Assembly: GCA_015058985.1 (NCBI GenBank)
Contig: SVBH01000003.1
Location: 55,662-119,661 of the forward strand
From: Erysipelotrichaceae bacterium
GTDB taxonomy: Bacteria > Bacillota_I > Bacilli_A > RFN20 > DUOF01
Direction: 5' to 3'
DNA length: 64,000 nt
Shown in pieces: positions 49,334 to 64,000 of this stretch (positions are counted from its first letter, which is position 1; each line of letters starts with the position of its first letter). The position numbers and the translations under genes were made by a program. The notes beneath the pieces are model-generated. The model made no database searches, was not told the origin of the DNA, and worked only from the letters and a program-made list of their open reading frames with translations.

Positions 49334-49822
49334 TTAATGGGATTCCAACAACTCTCGTATTTTCCATTCATCGTATTCTGAACATTCAATCACGTATTCT
49401 CCAGAATAGGTTAATATCTTAAAAAAACACACTTTACTATAATACTTTTTTTCTATCCTTGTTTGCCATGATTTTTTATCAGAAAATTTGAAAGTATATT
49501 TATGAATAGTAATACTTTCACTATCATACTCAATCTCCATGTCTTTAATTAGATATATTTTAACTTGACTTCTAAATATAGAGTAATAGTAAAATGTAAT
49601 AAAAATTAAAACTATATCAACAATAATTGATACTATTAAAATAAGCATATTATTATGAAAAAAAACATTTATTATATCGAGAATCGTATGAGCAAAGAAA
49701 TAAATCATTACTATTTTCATAATTTCATTAAGAAATAATGCTCCGCTTACCCTTGGTGGAGATAATTTTATTATTTTTTTGTTTATTTTAATTTTTTCCT
49801 TTTTTTCTACCATATTTCTCAC
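49334..49822 (-). CDS. Membrane protein, YcxB-like layout
   Basis: Two TM segments then beta-rich soluble segment; start likely 49813 (MVEKKEK). Confidence 0.5.
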   Translation of the reverse strand: MRNMVEKKEKIKINKKIIKLSPPRVSGALFLNEIMKIVMIYFFAHTILDIINVFFHNNMLILIVSIIVDIVLIFITFYYYSIFRSQVKIYLIKDMEIEYDSESITIHKYTFKFSDKKSWQTRIEKKYYSKVCFFKILTYSGEYVIECSEYDEWKIRELLESH

Positions 49823-49836
49823 CTCTATTTATAGTA

Positions 49837-50577
49837 TCATTTTTTATTTATCTCATACATAAGTAATGCAGCTGCTACAGAGGCATTTAATGATTCTACT
49901 TCTTCACTCATATCTATTTTTACAATAATATCAGCACTACTTAAACTGTCTTGACTAACTCCTCTGCCTTCATTGCCTATAATAATTGCAATTTTGCCAT
50001 TTTTTTGAACATCCTCAAGACTTTTAGAATCTTTTAAAGCACTTGTTACTATATAATAATTTTCTTTCTTTAAAAGACTCAAAAGAGCTTTGATATCATT
50101 CTTAATAATATTCATACTAAAAGAATAACCTTTGCTACTTCTAATTAGTTTTTCATTATAAATATCTACTGTATCATTAGTTAACATTAAAGTATTATAT
50201 CCAAATGCTTTAGCACTTCTAATAATTGCCCCCACATTGGAAGGGTCTTGTAAACCATCTAAAACTATTACCTTTTCAGTTAAATTTGATGAATTAGTAG
50301 GAATTTTACATACCCCTATTAATCCTTGAGGAGTTTTAGTAGAAGCTAATTTTTCTATAATTCCATCTGTAACATAAATAATCTCAATATCATCTTTATA
50401 ATTTTCGTTAGAAGTTAAAATAAGTTCTAATAAATTATTTTTTCTAGCTTCTAAAATAATGTCTTCTCCTTCAATTAAAAACATGCCTTTTTCATCACGA
50501 TATTTTTTATCTTTTAATTTTACTAGTTCTTTTATCTTAGAATTCGTTAAAGATGTTATTTTATTCATAAAAACCAC
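49837..50577 (-). CDS. TrmH/SpoU-family RNA 2'-O-methyltransferase
   Basis: LDGLQDPSNVGAIIRSAKAFG; IIIGNEGRGVS; LNASVAAALLMYE. Confidence 0.93.
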   Translation of the reverse strand: MVFMNKITSLTNSKIKELVKLKDKKYRDEKGMFLIEGEDIILEARKNNLLELILTSNENYKDDIEIIYVTDGIIEKLASTKTPQGLIGVCKIPTNSSNLTEKVIVLDGLQDPSNVGAIIRSAKAFGYNTLMLTNDTVDIYNEKLIRSSKGYSFSMNIIKNDIKALLSLLKKENYYIVTSALKDSKSLEDVQKNGKIAIIIGNEGRGVSQDSLSSADIIVKIDMSEEVESLNASVAAALLMYEINKK

Positions 50578-51163
50578 CTCTTTTTAGTTCTTTTCTCAAC
50601 TTTTTATAATTAGGACAGTAAATACCTACTTCATCCCAAAATTTTTTACTATGGTCCATAAATTTCATATGAGCAAGTTCATGAATAACGACATAATCAA
50701 TTATATCTTTTGAATACTTAAATATTTCAGTATTGTACGTAATAAAGTTGTTTTTCAAATGATATACACCGTATGCCGTTTTAATACTTTTTATCTTCAC
50801 TGAAGGCATATCTTTTTTGATATTCATAATGCTATAAAAGTATCTTGTACGATCTAAAATATATAAATACGCGGAAGATAAAATAAATTCATTAAATTGC
50901 AGTTCCGTCACTTCTTCTCCAAATAAAGTTAATTTAGATTTTTTCTTTTCTTCTTTATTTAGAGCTTTAATAATAGAATTTCTATTACTTAAAACAAATT
51001 CATGTACCTTATAAGAAGGCATTAAAAAATGAGCAGTTACAAATACTTCGTTATTTTTAACTCTAATATACATATTTTTAATTTTTTTCTTTTCTAAATG
51101 ATAGGTTATTTCTTCATCTAATTTAATAATATGTTCCATATGTATCTCCTTCTTGTATATCAT
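50561..51163 (-). CDS. YgjP/WLM-type zinc metallopeptidase
   Basis: DYVVIHELAHMKFMDHSKKFWDEV; start may be 51139 (MEHIIK). Confidence 0.88.
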   Translation of the reverse strand: MIYKKEIHMEHIIKLDEEITYHLEKKKIKNMYIRVKNNEVFVTAHFLMPSYKVHEFVLSNRNSIIKALNKEEKKKSKLTLFGEEVTELQFNEFILSSAYLYILDRTRYFYSIMNIKKDMPSVKIKSIKTAYGVYHLKNNFITYNTEIFKYSKDIIDYVVIHELAHMKFMDHSKKFWDEVGIYCPNYKKLRKELKRGGFYE

Positions 51164-51207
51164 ACATTATTTATAACGATTATTTAAGAAAAATTGCAAA
51201 AAAAAAG

Positions 51208-51318
51208 CCTGGCAACGTGCTATCTTTGCAGGGTCAAGCCCAACTATTTTCGCCACTGCAGTGCTTAACTTCTGTGTTCGGGATGGGAACAGGTGTGTCC
51301 ACTGCGTCATTGTCACCA
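51208..51318 (-). rRNA. rrf: 5S rRNA
   Basis: Conserved 5S core (revcomp of acttctgtgttcgggatgggaacaggtgtg) just downstream of 23S; ends approximate. Confidence 0.9.
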
Positions 51319-51416
51319 GACTTAATTTATTCAGAGATAATCTCTGAAAACCGAATATAATAAGCAAATACGAAATCCTCTATAATTACCTTATTTAAGT
51401 GAAATATCATTTAAAG

Positions 51417-54308
<2,892 letters not shown>

Positions 54309-54449
54309 TTAAAATAACTTATTTCTTTAGGTGTGCGATTCAATAATTTCTTATTTACTCGCTTTCTATTTACAGAAAGATCTCATATTGTTATTATATT
54401 CAGTTTTCAAAGATCATCAATTTTGAGAGTCATATTAAAACGATCTCTC

Positions 54450-54467
54450 AAAACTAAACAGAATACG
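54450..54467. repeat. 16S-flanking processing-stem half (3' side)
   Basis: AAAACTAAACAGAATACG, complementary to 56094-56111. Confidence 0.7.
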
Positions 54468-54503
54468 ATTTGGTTAATTTTAAATAAAATGTACTTTCTC
54501 CAT

Positions 54504-56025
<1,522 letters not shown>

Positions 56026-56093
56026 TTGTCTTGCTTTATTGTTTTATTCACAAAGTCACTCATGTGACCTTTTACTCAAGATTTATTAATTGA

Positions 56094-56111
56094 CGTATTC
56101 TGTTTAGTTTT
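56094..56111. repeat. 16S-flanking processing-stem half (5' side)
   Basis: CGTATTCTGTTTAGTTTT, complementary to 54450-54467. Confidence 0.7.
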
Positions 56112-56193
56112 CAAAGATCGTTTATATAAGTTTTCTCTTATATAATGCATTACACTCAACTTCGCTCGCGCTCTTTTTCAGTGCAACGAGATT

Positions 56194-56222
56194 AGTATAT
56201 TACTTTAGTTTCCCATTGTCAA
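56194..56222 (-). promoter_or_regulatory. rRNA operon promoter
   Basis: minus-strand TTGACA-N17-TATACT. Confidence 0.75.
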
Positions 56223-56305
56223 CAATAAATTTTATTTTTTTATTTTTGTGGGAAACTATTACTATATATTAATACACGTGTACGTGTTAAGTGACAAAAA
56301 AATAA

Positions 56306-56394
56306 TGGTGCCCAGAACCAGAATCGAACTGGCACGTTCATCGCTGAACTCAGGATTTTAAGTCCTGTGCGTCTACCTGTTCCGCCATCTGGGC
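56306..56394 (-). tRNA. tRNA-Leu(TAA)
   Basis: GCCCAGATGGCGGAA...ACTTAAAAT...CTGGGCACCA, long variable arm, encoded CCA. Confidence 0.95.
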
Positions 56395-56399
56395 ATCCA

Positions 56400-56475
56400 T
56401 GGTGATCCGTAGAGGAATCGAACCTCCGACACCGTGATTAAAAGTCACGTGCTCTACCATCTGAGCTAACGGACC
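56400..56475 (-). tRNA. tRNA-Lys(TTT)
   Basis: GGTCCGTTAGCTCAGATGGTAGAGC..CTTTTAA..; encoded CCA. Confidence 0.95.
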
Positions 56476-56495
56476 ATTAGTTTTTCTAAAACGAA

Positions 56496-56571
56496 TGGCT
56501 GGGGTACCTGGATTCGAACCAGGGGGATGACAGAGTCAAAGTCTGTTGCCTTACCGCTTGGCTATACCCCA
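56496..56571 (-). tRNA. tRNA-Gln(TTG)
   Basis: TGGGGTATAGCCAAGCGGTAAGGC..ACTTTGACT..; encoded CCA. Confidence 0.95.
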
Positions 56572-56582
56572 ATAAAAGAAAA

Positions 56583-56667
56583 TGGTGGAGGAAGACAGAT
56601 TTGAACTGCCGAACCCGTTGGGAACTGATTTACAGTCAGCCGCGTTTGACCACTTCGCTATTCCTCC
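56583..56667 (-). tRNA. tRNA-Tyr(GTA)
   Basis: GGAGGAATAGCGAAGTGGTCAAACGC..CTGTAAA..; long variable arm; encoded CCA. Confidence 0.95.
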
Positions 56668-56718
56668 ATATAAATATTTATTGATGTATAACTTTTAAAA
56701 TGTTCGTTTCGAAAAAAA

Positions 56719-56794
56719 TGGTGGATGCTGACGGGCTCGAACCGCCGACCCACGCCTTGTAAGGGCGTTGCTCTCCCAACTGAGCTAAGCATCC
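56719..56794 (-). tRNA. tRNA-Val(TAC)
   Basis: GGATGCTTAGCTCAGTTGGGAGAGC..CTTACAA..; encoded CCA. Confidence 0.94.
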
Positions 56795-56871
56795 ATTTGC
56801 GAACACTTAGAATGATACCACCTAAATTCTAATATGTCAACAATTAATTAATTATTCACAAAAAAATTTTT

Positions 56872-57228
56872 TCATTGTGAATTTTTTATCCATATTGGAA
56901 GATTCTCTTCCAATCTTTTGAACTCATTTATTGAATTCTTCACAGTAGCAGGTTTTCTATAAGTCTTTTTTTCTTCTCTATTTCTTTGTAGAGCTTTTAG
57001 ACTTAATTTTATATGTTTTGTATTAGTATCTATCTCTAATATCTTAACTTTTACTTTGCTACCTATTGTAACAAAAGAATCTATACTTTTTACAAACTTA
57101 GAAGATATTTCAGATATATGAATCAAGCCTGTGTAACTATCATCAACTATTGCAAAAGCTCCATATGGTTGTATTGCACTAATTGTAACTTCTATTATAT
57201 CTCCCATTTTGTAATCCATGTATATCAT
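56872..57228 (-). CDS. S1-domain RNA-binding protein (YugI/GSP13-like)
   Basis: GDIIEVTISAIQPYGAFAIVDDSYTGLIHISEIS; TGA stop; start likely 57219. Confidence 0.88.
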   Translation of the reverse strand: MIYMDYKMGDIIEVTISAIQPYGAFAIVDDSYTGLIHISEISSKFVKSIDSFVTIGSKVKVKILEIDTNTKHIKLSLKALQRNREEKKTYRKPATVKNSINEFKRLEENLPIWIKNSQ

Positions 57229-57303
57229 CCCCTGCTTTTTGCATTATACCATCTTGTTAAAAAATAATAAAGAGTATATAATTTTACCCGTGGTGATTAT
57301 TAT

Positions 57304-57540
57304 ATGGATATAGTAGAAAAAATTAAAGCAACTTTAGAAAAAATTAGTCCTTTTTTACAAAGTGATGGTGGAGATATCAACTATGTAGATTTCAAAGATG
57401 GGATTGTATATGTATCAATGAAAGGTGCTTGTGTTGACTGCATCCACTTAGATACAACAATAAAAGATGGTGTTGAATTAATGTTGATGGATGAATGTCC
57501 TGGAGTTCTTGGGGTGGAAGTTGTTAAGCCAGAACTTTAA
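57304..57540 (+). CDS. NifU C-terminal domain Fe-S scaffold-like protein
   Basis: LQSDGGDINYVDFKDGIVYVSMKGACVDCIHLDTTIKDGVE; CxxC is CVDC. Confidence 0.9.
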   Translation: MDIVEKIKATLEKISPFLQSDGGDINYVDFKDGIVYVSMKGACVDCIHLDTTIKDGVELMLMDECPGVLGVEVVKPEL

Positions 57541-58445
57541 TAACTAGCCTCATTTTCAATCCATTTAATAGGTCTAATATTATATTTATATTGTAATATA
57601 TAATATATAGTCTTAATTTTTTGTTTATTTAAAGATATCTTATTTTTTTCTTTGAACAAGAAAGAAGAGATATCTTTTTTATTGTCATAAAACTCTATCA
57701 ATTCATCAAATAATTGTTGAGGATACATAATATATGAAAACAACACACTAGCCTCATGAGTAGATAGATTATACATATCTAAAAATTTTTCCATTTCTAT
57801 TTTTGTCAAATTTTCATTTTTAAATAACTGTGCTATATCTCTAATAGGATTATCAATGATGTAATTAAATGGATCAAAAAAATCAAATGATGAAAAAGAG
57901 GTATTTTTCTTGTGAGTCAAAGTTAATCTGTCTAGTTTGTCACCAAAATCATGTATAGCATCCGATAGGTATTGCAACGAATTTTCAGCTAATCCAAAAT
58001 AATAAAAAAACATATGCAAATATGATGTATATGAATCTAGGTCTCTTCTTATTGATGATAAAACAACATTTTCGATAAACTCATACTTTTGTTCTTCTAC
58101 TTTTAGCACTTTATTTAAAGAATACTCTTTATTGTTTTGAATGTTAGTGAAACAACTATGTAATTTCAAATAATCACTAACATTAACATTTACTTTAGGG
58201 ACTGAAATTAGGGCATAAGGAATGCTATTACTATAAGAAATATATTGATTATTCCTATTTTTTATAATGTGTCCAGAAAAACCATTAAAACATAATTTTA
58301 TTTTTTCGTTATATTGCTCAATTAGATCTAAATTAGAATTATTATCAACCCTGACTAATTTAAAAATCCAATCTTTATATTCAAATGTATTATCATTAAA
58401 TGATGATGGATAATATCCATAATTATCAAATAAGAAAGATATCAT
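57537..58445 (-). CDS. YutH/CotS-like spore coat-associated kinase-fold protein
   Basis: Overall length/layout; IRRDLDSYTSYLHMFFYYFGLAENSLQYLSDAIHDF; next to yunB-like gene. Confidence 0.6.
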   Translation of the reverse strand: MISFLFDNYGYYPSSFNDNTFEYKDWIFKLVRVDNNSNLDLIEQYNEKIKLCFNGFSGHIIKNRNNQYISYSNSIPYALISVPKVNVNVSDYLKLHSCFTNIQNNKEYSLNKVLKVEEQKYEFIENVVLSSIRRDLDSYTSYLHMFFYYFGLAENSLQYLSDAIHDFGDKLDRLTLTHKKNTSFSSFDFFDPFNYIIDNPIRDIAQLFKNENLTKIEMEKFLDMYNLSTHEASVLFSYIMYPQQLFDELIEFYDNKKDISSFLFKEKNKISLNKQKIKTIYYILQYKYNIRPIKWIENEASY

Positions 58446-58453
58446 ATAACCTC

Positions 58454-59068
58454 CTAATTTACAGGTATAATTGTATTAGTATTATTACTTCCAAGATATG
58501 CAGATGGTATATCTCCTTGTATAACTTTAGATATCAAAGGTACCGTTCTTTCTATAGTGAAAGTATCGCTTCTAAAAGGAATTATAACTCGCATATTGAG
58601 TTGTATATTTATCATTACTTCTAATAGTGTGTTATTTATTCCATAGCCACTAACTAAACATGCTCCACTAACATTAGCGTTACCTATAAGTGAATATACT
58701 ACTGGAATCTTTGGACTTAGTTGTCTAAGTATTAAATTAGAACTTTTATGCAACAATGGTACATCATATTTCAATTCTGTATTATCTATATATTCCACTA
58801 TTGATTTGTTTATCGATGCTATGTATTTGTTTATTAAATTATTTTCAAAAGATACTGCTACTAATTCCTCATTTTTATACTCATAAACAAAAACTTTATT
58901 TCTATTTATATTTTGATTAGAAATAGTATTGTTAATAATCAAATTAATATTATTGATACATTCATTTTCTCCAACATCATAACTTATACCTTTAATACCA
59001 TCTGATATTAAAGAAATAGATATTATAAGATTGATTAGTATACTTATTACTATAAAATATACTTTCAC
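58454..59068 (-). CDS. yunB: Sporulation protein YunB-like
   Basis: N-terminal TM; RQLSPKIPVVYSLIGNANVSGACLVSGYGINNTLLEVMINIQLNMRVIIPF. Confidence 0.75.
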   Translation of the reverse strand: MKVYFIVISILINLIISISLISDGIKGISYDVGENECINNINLIINNTISNQNINRNKVFVYEYKNEELVAVSFENNLINKYIASINKSIVEYIDNTELKYDVPLLHKSSNLILRQLSPKIPVVYSLIGNANVSGACLVSGYGINNTLLEVMINIQLNMRVIIPFRSDTFTIERTVPLISKVIQGDIPSAYLGSNNTNTIIPVN

Positions 59069-59153
59069 TTTATTTACATTAATTCTTTTAATATTAAATA
59101 ATTATATTAATAAAAGAAAAAATATAAGTAAATAATATTTATGGGTGATAAAA

Positions 59154-59594
59154 ATGATCAAAGCGAAAGATATAATGACTAAAAATGTCATATATGTAAG
59201 TCCTAGAGCAACAATTTTTGAAGCTGCAAAAGTTATGAAAGATAACGACGTAGGTTTTCTACCTATAATAGAAAACAACAATTTAGTAGGGGTAATTACA
59301 GATAGAGATATAGTTATAAAGACTCTTGCTAATAATATGATTTTTTCTACGGTGAATAATTGTGCCACCACATCTCCAATATATATGGTTAAAGAAACTA
59401 CACATATAGAAGATATATGTACATTAATGTCTGATAAACAAATACGTCGAGTTCCTGTATTGGATGATAGAGGAAATATAACTGGAATTATTAGTTTAAA
59501 GGATATAATGAAAAAAATACCATCAAAAATAAATGGTATCTTCGAAGATGTTATAACACCAATTAAATATATAAACACTAATATACAAATATAA
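59154..59594 (+). CDS. CBS-domain protein
   Basis: MTKNVIYVSPRATIFEAAKVMKDNDVGFLPIIENNNLVGVITDRDIV; two CBS repeats. Confidence 0.92.
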   Translation: MIKAKDIMTKNVIYVSPRATIFEAAKVMKDNDVGFLPIIENNNLVGVITDRDIVIKTLANNMIFSTVNNCATTSPIYMVKETTHIEDICTLMSDKQIRRVPVLDDRGNITGIISLKDIMKKIPSKINGIFEDVITPIKYINTNIQI

Positions 59595-59624
59595 AAACTC
59601 TAGTATCATCTACTAGAGTCTTTT

Positions 59625-60485
59625 TTATTCTTTAACACTTTTTCTTACAAATAATAAGCCCAATGTATCTTTACCACAATGACAAGAGATAGTTGCTCCT
59701 GCTCTTGTGATATAAATATTTTTAAATATATTGAATGATTTAACGTGTTGATATACTGCATCAACTATTTCTTGATCAACACCAGCATGTGTAATAAATG
59801 CAACATCACGTTCAATATCATTAGGGTCTGATAACTTTTCATTAACATACTTAACTAATGTTTTTTCATACTTACCACGATATTGTTTTCCAACTCCCAT
59901 AGCACCATTTTTAACTTCAATGCATGGTTTGATATTTAATAGATTTGCACCAAATCTAGCAAGAGTAGAACAACGTCCACCTTTTGCTAAATATTCTAAA
60001 CTATCTATTACAAATGAAGCATCTATTCTCTTTTTATATTCTTCAAGTTTATTAATAATAGTACCTACATCCTCGCCTGCATCCCTTAATCTACACGCCT
60101 CTATTAACAATAATCCTATTCCTGTTGATAGATTTTGAGTATCAAAAGTGTACACATGATCAGCAAATTCTAATGTCATACAAGAATTTTGATATGTAGA
60201 TGATAGTTTACTAGAAATAGTAAAATTCAAAATAATATCATCTTTATGTTTTCTTATCTTATTGAAGAAATCTAAATATTCTTTAACATTAATAGCGCTA
60301 GTTTTAGGTAATTTACCTTTCTTCTTTACACTTGCATATATTTTATCAGGAGTAATATCAACACCATCCAAATATTGTTTCCCATCCAGATTAACGATAA
60401 GAGGAATAACCTTTATATCTAGTTTATCAATTAATTCCTTAGATAAATCACAAGTACTATCGCATGCAATAATTATTTTAGCCAT
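59625..60485 (-). CDS. DegV-family fatty-acid-binding protein
   Basis: IIACDSTCDLSKEL; LPKTSAINVKEYLDFF; YLAKGGRCS. Confidence 0.93.
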   Translation of the reverse strand: MAKIIIACDSTCDLSKELIDKLDIKVIPLIVNLDGKQYLDGVDITPDKIYASVKKKGKLPKTSAINVKEYLDFFNKIRKHKDDIILNFTISSKLSSTYQNSCMTLEFADHVYTFDTQNLSTGIGLLLIEACRLRDAGEDVGTIINKLEEYKKRIDASFVIDSLEYLAKGGRCSTLARFGANLLNIKPCIEVKNGAMGVGKQYRGKYEKTLVKYVNEKLSDPNDIERDVAFITHAGVDQEIVDAVYQHVKSFNIFKNIYITRAGATISCHCGKDTLGLLFVRKSVKE

Positions 60486-60586
60486 AATATTACCTCCAAC
60501 ACACTATGATGTATTATATCACTAAACATTCATAATGTCATACCTTTTATAAAATAAAAAGTTTTAGAATTTCTTCTAAAACCTCT

Positions 60587-61981
60587 TTAACCTATAGAAT
60601 TTTCCATTTCTAAATTTATAAGTTGATTTAATTCAACAGCATACTCCATTGGCAATTCACTAGAAAATGGTTCAATAAATCCCATAACAATCATTTTCAA
60701 AGCCGTTTTTTTATCAATGCCTCTAGACATCAAATAAAACAATTGTTCTTCACTAACTTTAGTGACACTTGCTTCATGCTCAATAATAGATTCATTATTA
60801 TTAACGCTATTGACAGGAATAGTGTCACTTCTAGATACATCGTCAAGTATCAAAGTATCACACTCAACTCTACTTCTAGAATTAACTGCATCCTTGGAAA
60901 TTTTAACCATACCTCTATAATTTACTTCTCCACCATTTTTTGCAATTGACTTAGAAATAATTGTAGAACTTGTATTTGGAGCTAAATGGATCATCTTAGC
61001 CCCCGCATCTTGTATTTGTGTTTCACTAGCTACAGCAATAGAAATACAAACACCTTTAGCACCTTTTCCTGTTAATATACATGCAGGATATTTCATGTTG
61101 ATTTTAGAACCTATGTTACCATCTATCCATTCCATCAAACCATCTTCATCAACTTTAGCTCTTTTTGTAACTAAATTTATAATATTATCAGACCAGTTTT
61201 GAATAGTAGAATATCTGCATCTTGCTCTCTTACCAACATATATTTCTACCACAGCAGCATGTAAAGAATCTTCACTATATATAGGAGCAGTACATCCTTC
61301 AACATAATGCAAATCAGCATCATCATCTACTATGATTAACGTTCTTTCAAATTGTCCCATCTTACCTGAGTTAATTCTAAAGTAGGATTGTAACGGCTTA
61401 TCAACCTTAACTCCTTTAGGAACATATATAAATGAACCTCCAGACCATACAGCACTATTTAGGGCTGCATACTTATTATCTGTAGCAGGCACTAACTTAG
61501 AAAAATACTTTTTGAATAGTTCTGGATACTCTTTCAATGCAGTATCTGTATCGGTAAATATAATACCTTTTTCTTCTACTTCTTTTAACATATTGTGGTA
61601 TACAGCTTCGGAATCATATTGAGTTGTAACTCCTGCCAAAAACTTTTGTTCAGCTTCAGGTATACCAATTTTATTAAAAGTATCTTTGATTTTATCAGGA
61701 ACTTCATCCCATGAACTACTTCTATTTTCAGTAGCTTTAATGTAATAAGTGTAATCTTGAAAATTTATTTCACTTAAATCAGGGCCCCAATTTTGGTTAG
61801 GTTTATCCATAAATAACTTTAATGCTTTAAGCCTAAACTCTCTCATCCATTCAGGTTCATTTTTCTTACTACTTATTGCTTTGATAACATCCTCGTTTAA
61901 TCCTTTTTCAGTCTTAAACGCTGCAGTTTCTTCATCTTTAAAACCATATTTATATTCTTCTTTAAAGGATTTGTTACTCAT
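60587..61981 (-). CDS. sufB: Fe-S assembly protein SufB
   Basis: Typical Suf[50 protein letters not shown]. Confidence 0.97.
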   Translation of the reverse strand: MSNKSFKEEYKYGFKDEETAAFKTEKGLNEDVIKAISSKKNEPEWMREFRLKALKLFMDKPNQNWGPDLSEINFQDYTYYIKATENRSSSWDEVPDKIKDTFNKIGIPEAEQKFLAGVTTQYDSEAVYHNMLKEVEEKGIIFTDTDTALKEYPELFKKYFSKLVPATDNKYAALNSAVWSGGSFIYVPKGVKVDKPLQSYFRINSGKMGQFERTLIIVDDDADLHYVEGCTAPIYSEDSLHAAVVEIYVGKRARCRYSTIQNWSDNIINLVTKRAKVDEDGLMEWIDGNIGSKINMKYPACILTGKGAKGVCISIAVASETQIQDAGAKMIHLAPNTSSTIISKSIAKNGGEVNYRGMVKISKDAVNSRSRVECDTLILDDVSRSDTIPVNSVNNNESIIEHEASVTKVSEEQLFYLMSRGIDKKTALKMIVMGFIEPFSSELPMEYAVELNQLINLEMENSIG

Positions 61982-62417
61982 GTTTTCCCTCCTTTTCTAG
62001 AAGTTCACTTACGCCTCTCCAACCAATAGTAGCACACTTAATTCTATTAGCTTGTTTGTATGTATTCTTAAAAGCTCCAGCTTCTTCAAGTAAATCTTCA
62101 TCATATTCTTTTTCATCTATCATATTCATATAGTTATCTATGATATTCTTCGCTTCAGAGACGGTCTTATTCTTTAGCAGTTCAGACATAATTGAAGTAG
62201 ATGCGGTAGAAATGGTACAAGCGATACCATCAAACCTAATGTCCTTAATAACACCATCTTCCACTAACATTTCTACATTAATATCATCTACACATGACTC
62301 TGAATTCATTCTAACACGACCATATCTAAAATCATTTGTTAATCCTTTATTTCTAGGGTATTGATAATGATCAAGTATAACTTGTCTTATCATCATTGGA
62401 TCATCAAAAATATGCAT
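61974..62417 (-). CDS. sufU: Fe-S assembly scaffold/sulfurtransferase SufU
   Basis: [38 protein letters not shown]. Confidence 0.95.
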   Translation of the reverse strand: MHIFDDPMMIRQVILDHYQYPRNKGLTNDFRYGRVRMNSESCVDDINVEMLVEDGVIKDIRFDGIACTISTASTSIMSELLKNKTVSEAKNIIDNYMNMIDEKEYDEDLLEEAGAFKNTYKQANRIKCATIGWRGVSELLEKEGKHE

Positions 62418-63621
62418 CTAAGAAGTCACTTCCTCCCTTGGCGATAGATACAAAGTAATCTATCTCCTCTTTTGTATTATAAAAAGATAAAGAACATCTT
62501 AATGCAAAAGGATACTTCAACGAACTAGTAACCAATTTAGCACAATGATTTCCTGCTCTTAAAGCTATTCCATACTTGTTAAAATAACTTGCACCATCTT
62601 GTGCAGGAACTCCCTTTATATTAAAGGAAATAATAGCAGCATCTCCATCTTCATTATATATTTCAATATTATCTAACTTAGATAATTCTTTCAAAGCATA
62701 ATCCTTTAGTTCCAATTCTCTTCTATGTAATTCTTCTAAGTTCATAGAAGTTAAATAATTGATTGCTGCAGCAAAACCTAATGCCCCCTCTATCTTAGGA
62801 GTACCAGCTTCAAATCTACTAGGGCCTGATTTATACTCAACATTTTGATTTATATCAAAAGATATATTCATGCCTCCACCTGTTTGGAATGTTCCCATAA
62901 CATCCATAACAGACTTCTTAATATATAATGCACCAACACCTGTTGGACCACACAATTTATGTGCAGATATAGATAAGAAATCACAATCTAAATCTTTTAC
63001 ATCTATCTTCATAAATGTAGCACTTTGAGCAGCATCAACAGAAACCAATATATTTTTACTATGCGCATACGCACATATACCTTTTATATCACAGGTATAA
63101 CCTAAGAAATTAGATGCTTGCGTAATTGCTATTAACTTTGTATTAGGAGTAATAGCATTTTTTACTTCATCTAAAGTTATTCTAGAGTTAATTAATTTAA
63201 TGAACTTAACTTTAGCTCCTGTCAATTTTGCAATTTTATACCAAGGCAATACATTAGAAGCATGCTCTAACTCACTAATCAATATCTCATCATTTTCTTT
63301 TAAGTTTTCTAGAGCATATCCATATGCCACAAGATTCAAAGATTCAGTAGTTCCTGAAGTAAATACTATCTCATTTTTGTTAGCATTAATAAAATCTGCA
63401 ACAATTTTTCTTGCTCCTTCATATTTGGTATCAACTATATAACTTAAATCATAATCTCCTCTATGTGCATTAGCAGTATACTCTTCATAATACTTCTTAA
63501 TTTCATCTAACACACAAGCTGGTTTTAGAGTAGTAGCTGCATTATCAAAATATACTAAAGGTTTTTCTCTTTTTTTACTTAGCATCGGAAAATCTTTACG
63601 AATATTCTCTACATCTATCAT
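62404..63621 (-). CDS. sufS: Cysteine desulfurase SufS
   Basis: YFDNAATTLKP; FTSGTTESLNLVAYG; SISAHKLCGPTGVGALYIK; RAGNHCAKL. Confidence 0.96.
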   Translation of the reverse strand: MIDVENIRKDFPMLSKKREKPLVYFDNAATTLKPACVLDEIKKYYEEYTANAHRGDYDLSYIVDTKYEGARKIVADFINANKNEIVFTSGTTESLNLVAYGYALENLKENDEILISELEHASNVLPWYKIAKLTGAKVKFIKLINSRITLDEVKNAITPNTKLIAITQASNFLGYTCDIKGICAYAHSKNILVSVDAAQSATFMKIDVKDLDCDFLSISAHKLCGPTGVGALYIKKSVMDVMGTFQTGGGMNISFDINQNVEYKSGPSRFEAGTPKIEGALGFAAAINYLTSMNLEELHRRELELKDYALKELSKLDNIEIYNEDGDAAIISFNIKGVPAQDGASYFNKYGIALRAGNHCAKLVTSSLKYPFALRCSLSFYNTKEEIDYFVSIAKGGSDFLDAYF

Positions 63622-63637
63622 ACACTAAACCTCCTTT

Positions 63638-64000
63638 TTATATCTTTGCAATCTCGTTGCTTATTTCTTCTTTAACTATCTCATCATTAATATATTCCAA
63701 CACTGGAGTCAAGTAACCTAGTGCTATCATTTTTTTGGCATTTGTCTCACTAATACCTCTACTGCACAAATAAAATATTTGATTATCATCAACTTTTCCA
63801 ACAGCAGCAGCATGTGATGCATTAACATCATTATTATCTATTAATAACAATGGTTTGATTTCTCCTTTTGATTCATCATCAAATAAAATAATTTTGTTAT
63901 TTTGAAGCATAGAACTCTTCATACCATTTTTCACAATAGATCCTATTGCTTTAAAATATAATTCTCCATCTAAAGTAGCAACACCGTGGTTATCTAATTT
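63638..64000 (-). CDS. sufD: SufD (C-terminal part, continues beyond window)
   Basis: Frame open to base 64000: KLDNHGVATLDGELYFKAIGSIVKNGMKSSMLQ; HAAAVGKVDDNQIFYLCSRGIS. Confidence 0.92.
   Translation of the reverse strand, partial: KLDNHGVATLDGELYFKAIGSIVKNGMKSSMLQNNKIILFDDESKGEIKPLLLIDNNDVNASHAAAVGKVDDNQIFYLCSRGISETNAKKMIALGYLTPVLEYINDEIVKEEISNEIAKI

Noticed and set aside
56872-63621. Possible Mollicutes genetic code (UGA=Trp)
   Set aside because: TGA is the apparent stop of at least 56872..57228, 38387..38962 and 62404..63621, and Trp codons are TGG; TGA is only rare, so standard table 11 fits.
60587-64000. SUF cluster plus separate NifS-like/ThiI pair as unusual duplication
   Set aside because: SufB-U-S-D and an extra cysteine desulfurase dedicated to ThiI are common in Bacilli-type genomes.

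Overview
64 kb chromosomal window from a low-GC, Bacilli-like bacterium (Erysipelotrichia/RF39/Mollicutes-relative style; TAA/TAG dominate but TGA is also used as stop). Contents: a tandem family of Cys-containing lipoproteins (1-4111); ApbE and a Cys-rich membrane peptide; a MacB-like ABC transporter; an Rnf-type operon (rnfB-A-E-G-D-C in map order, minus strand) co-oriented with an [FeFe] hydrogenase and a stand-alone NuoF-type N3 Fe-S fragment; a NusG_II/Gx/TSCPD/HemW/PnuC group; DNA replication and repair genes (dnaI, dnaB/D-like, mutM, polA, dnaE); ackA, nrnA-like, ytfJ; thiI with a cysteine desulfurase; ezrA; rpsD with a structured leader; two large membrane-anchored coiled-coil proteins; pheST with a T-box; a 16S-23S-5S rRNA operon (minus) preceded by five tRNAs; sporulation-type yutH/yunB-like genes; degV; and sufB-U-S-D. 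Three observations stand out. (1) The Rnf operon appears rebuilt: RnfC lacks the GGAGFPT/NGAECEPY/YPQGGE nucleotide-site motifs, RnfB is truncated after its first Fe-S module, RnfD lacks the (S/T)GAT flavinylation motif, and the operon begins with HydA plus a NuoF N3 fragment. This suggests an NADH-independent, H2-evolving, ion-pumping Rnf-hydrogenase. (2) Three unannotated cassettes (about 28239-28537, 48703-48995, 49027-49319) share one architecture: ACCAAT-N17-TAWAAT sense promoter, 5' hairpin, 29-33 aa hydrophobic peptide, an 11-nt 5'/3' fold-back complement, and a convergent antisense promoter TTTACA-N17/18-TATAAT. They look like a family of type I toxin-antitoxin loci. (3) (AT)10 and (AT)9 tracts form the -35/-10 spacer (18 vs 16 nt) of two lipoprotein paralogs that share a near-identical 5' cassette but have divergent bodies, which is a candidate phase-variable surface system. 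All calls were made by eye; no database search was run.
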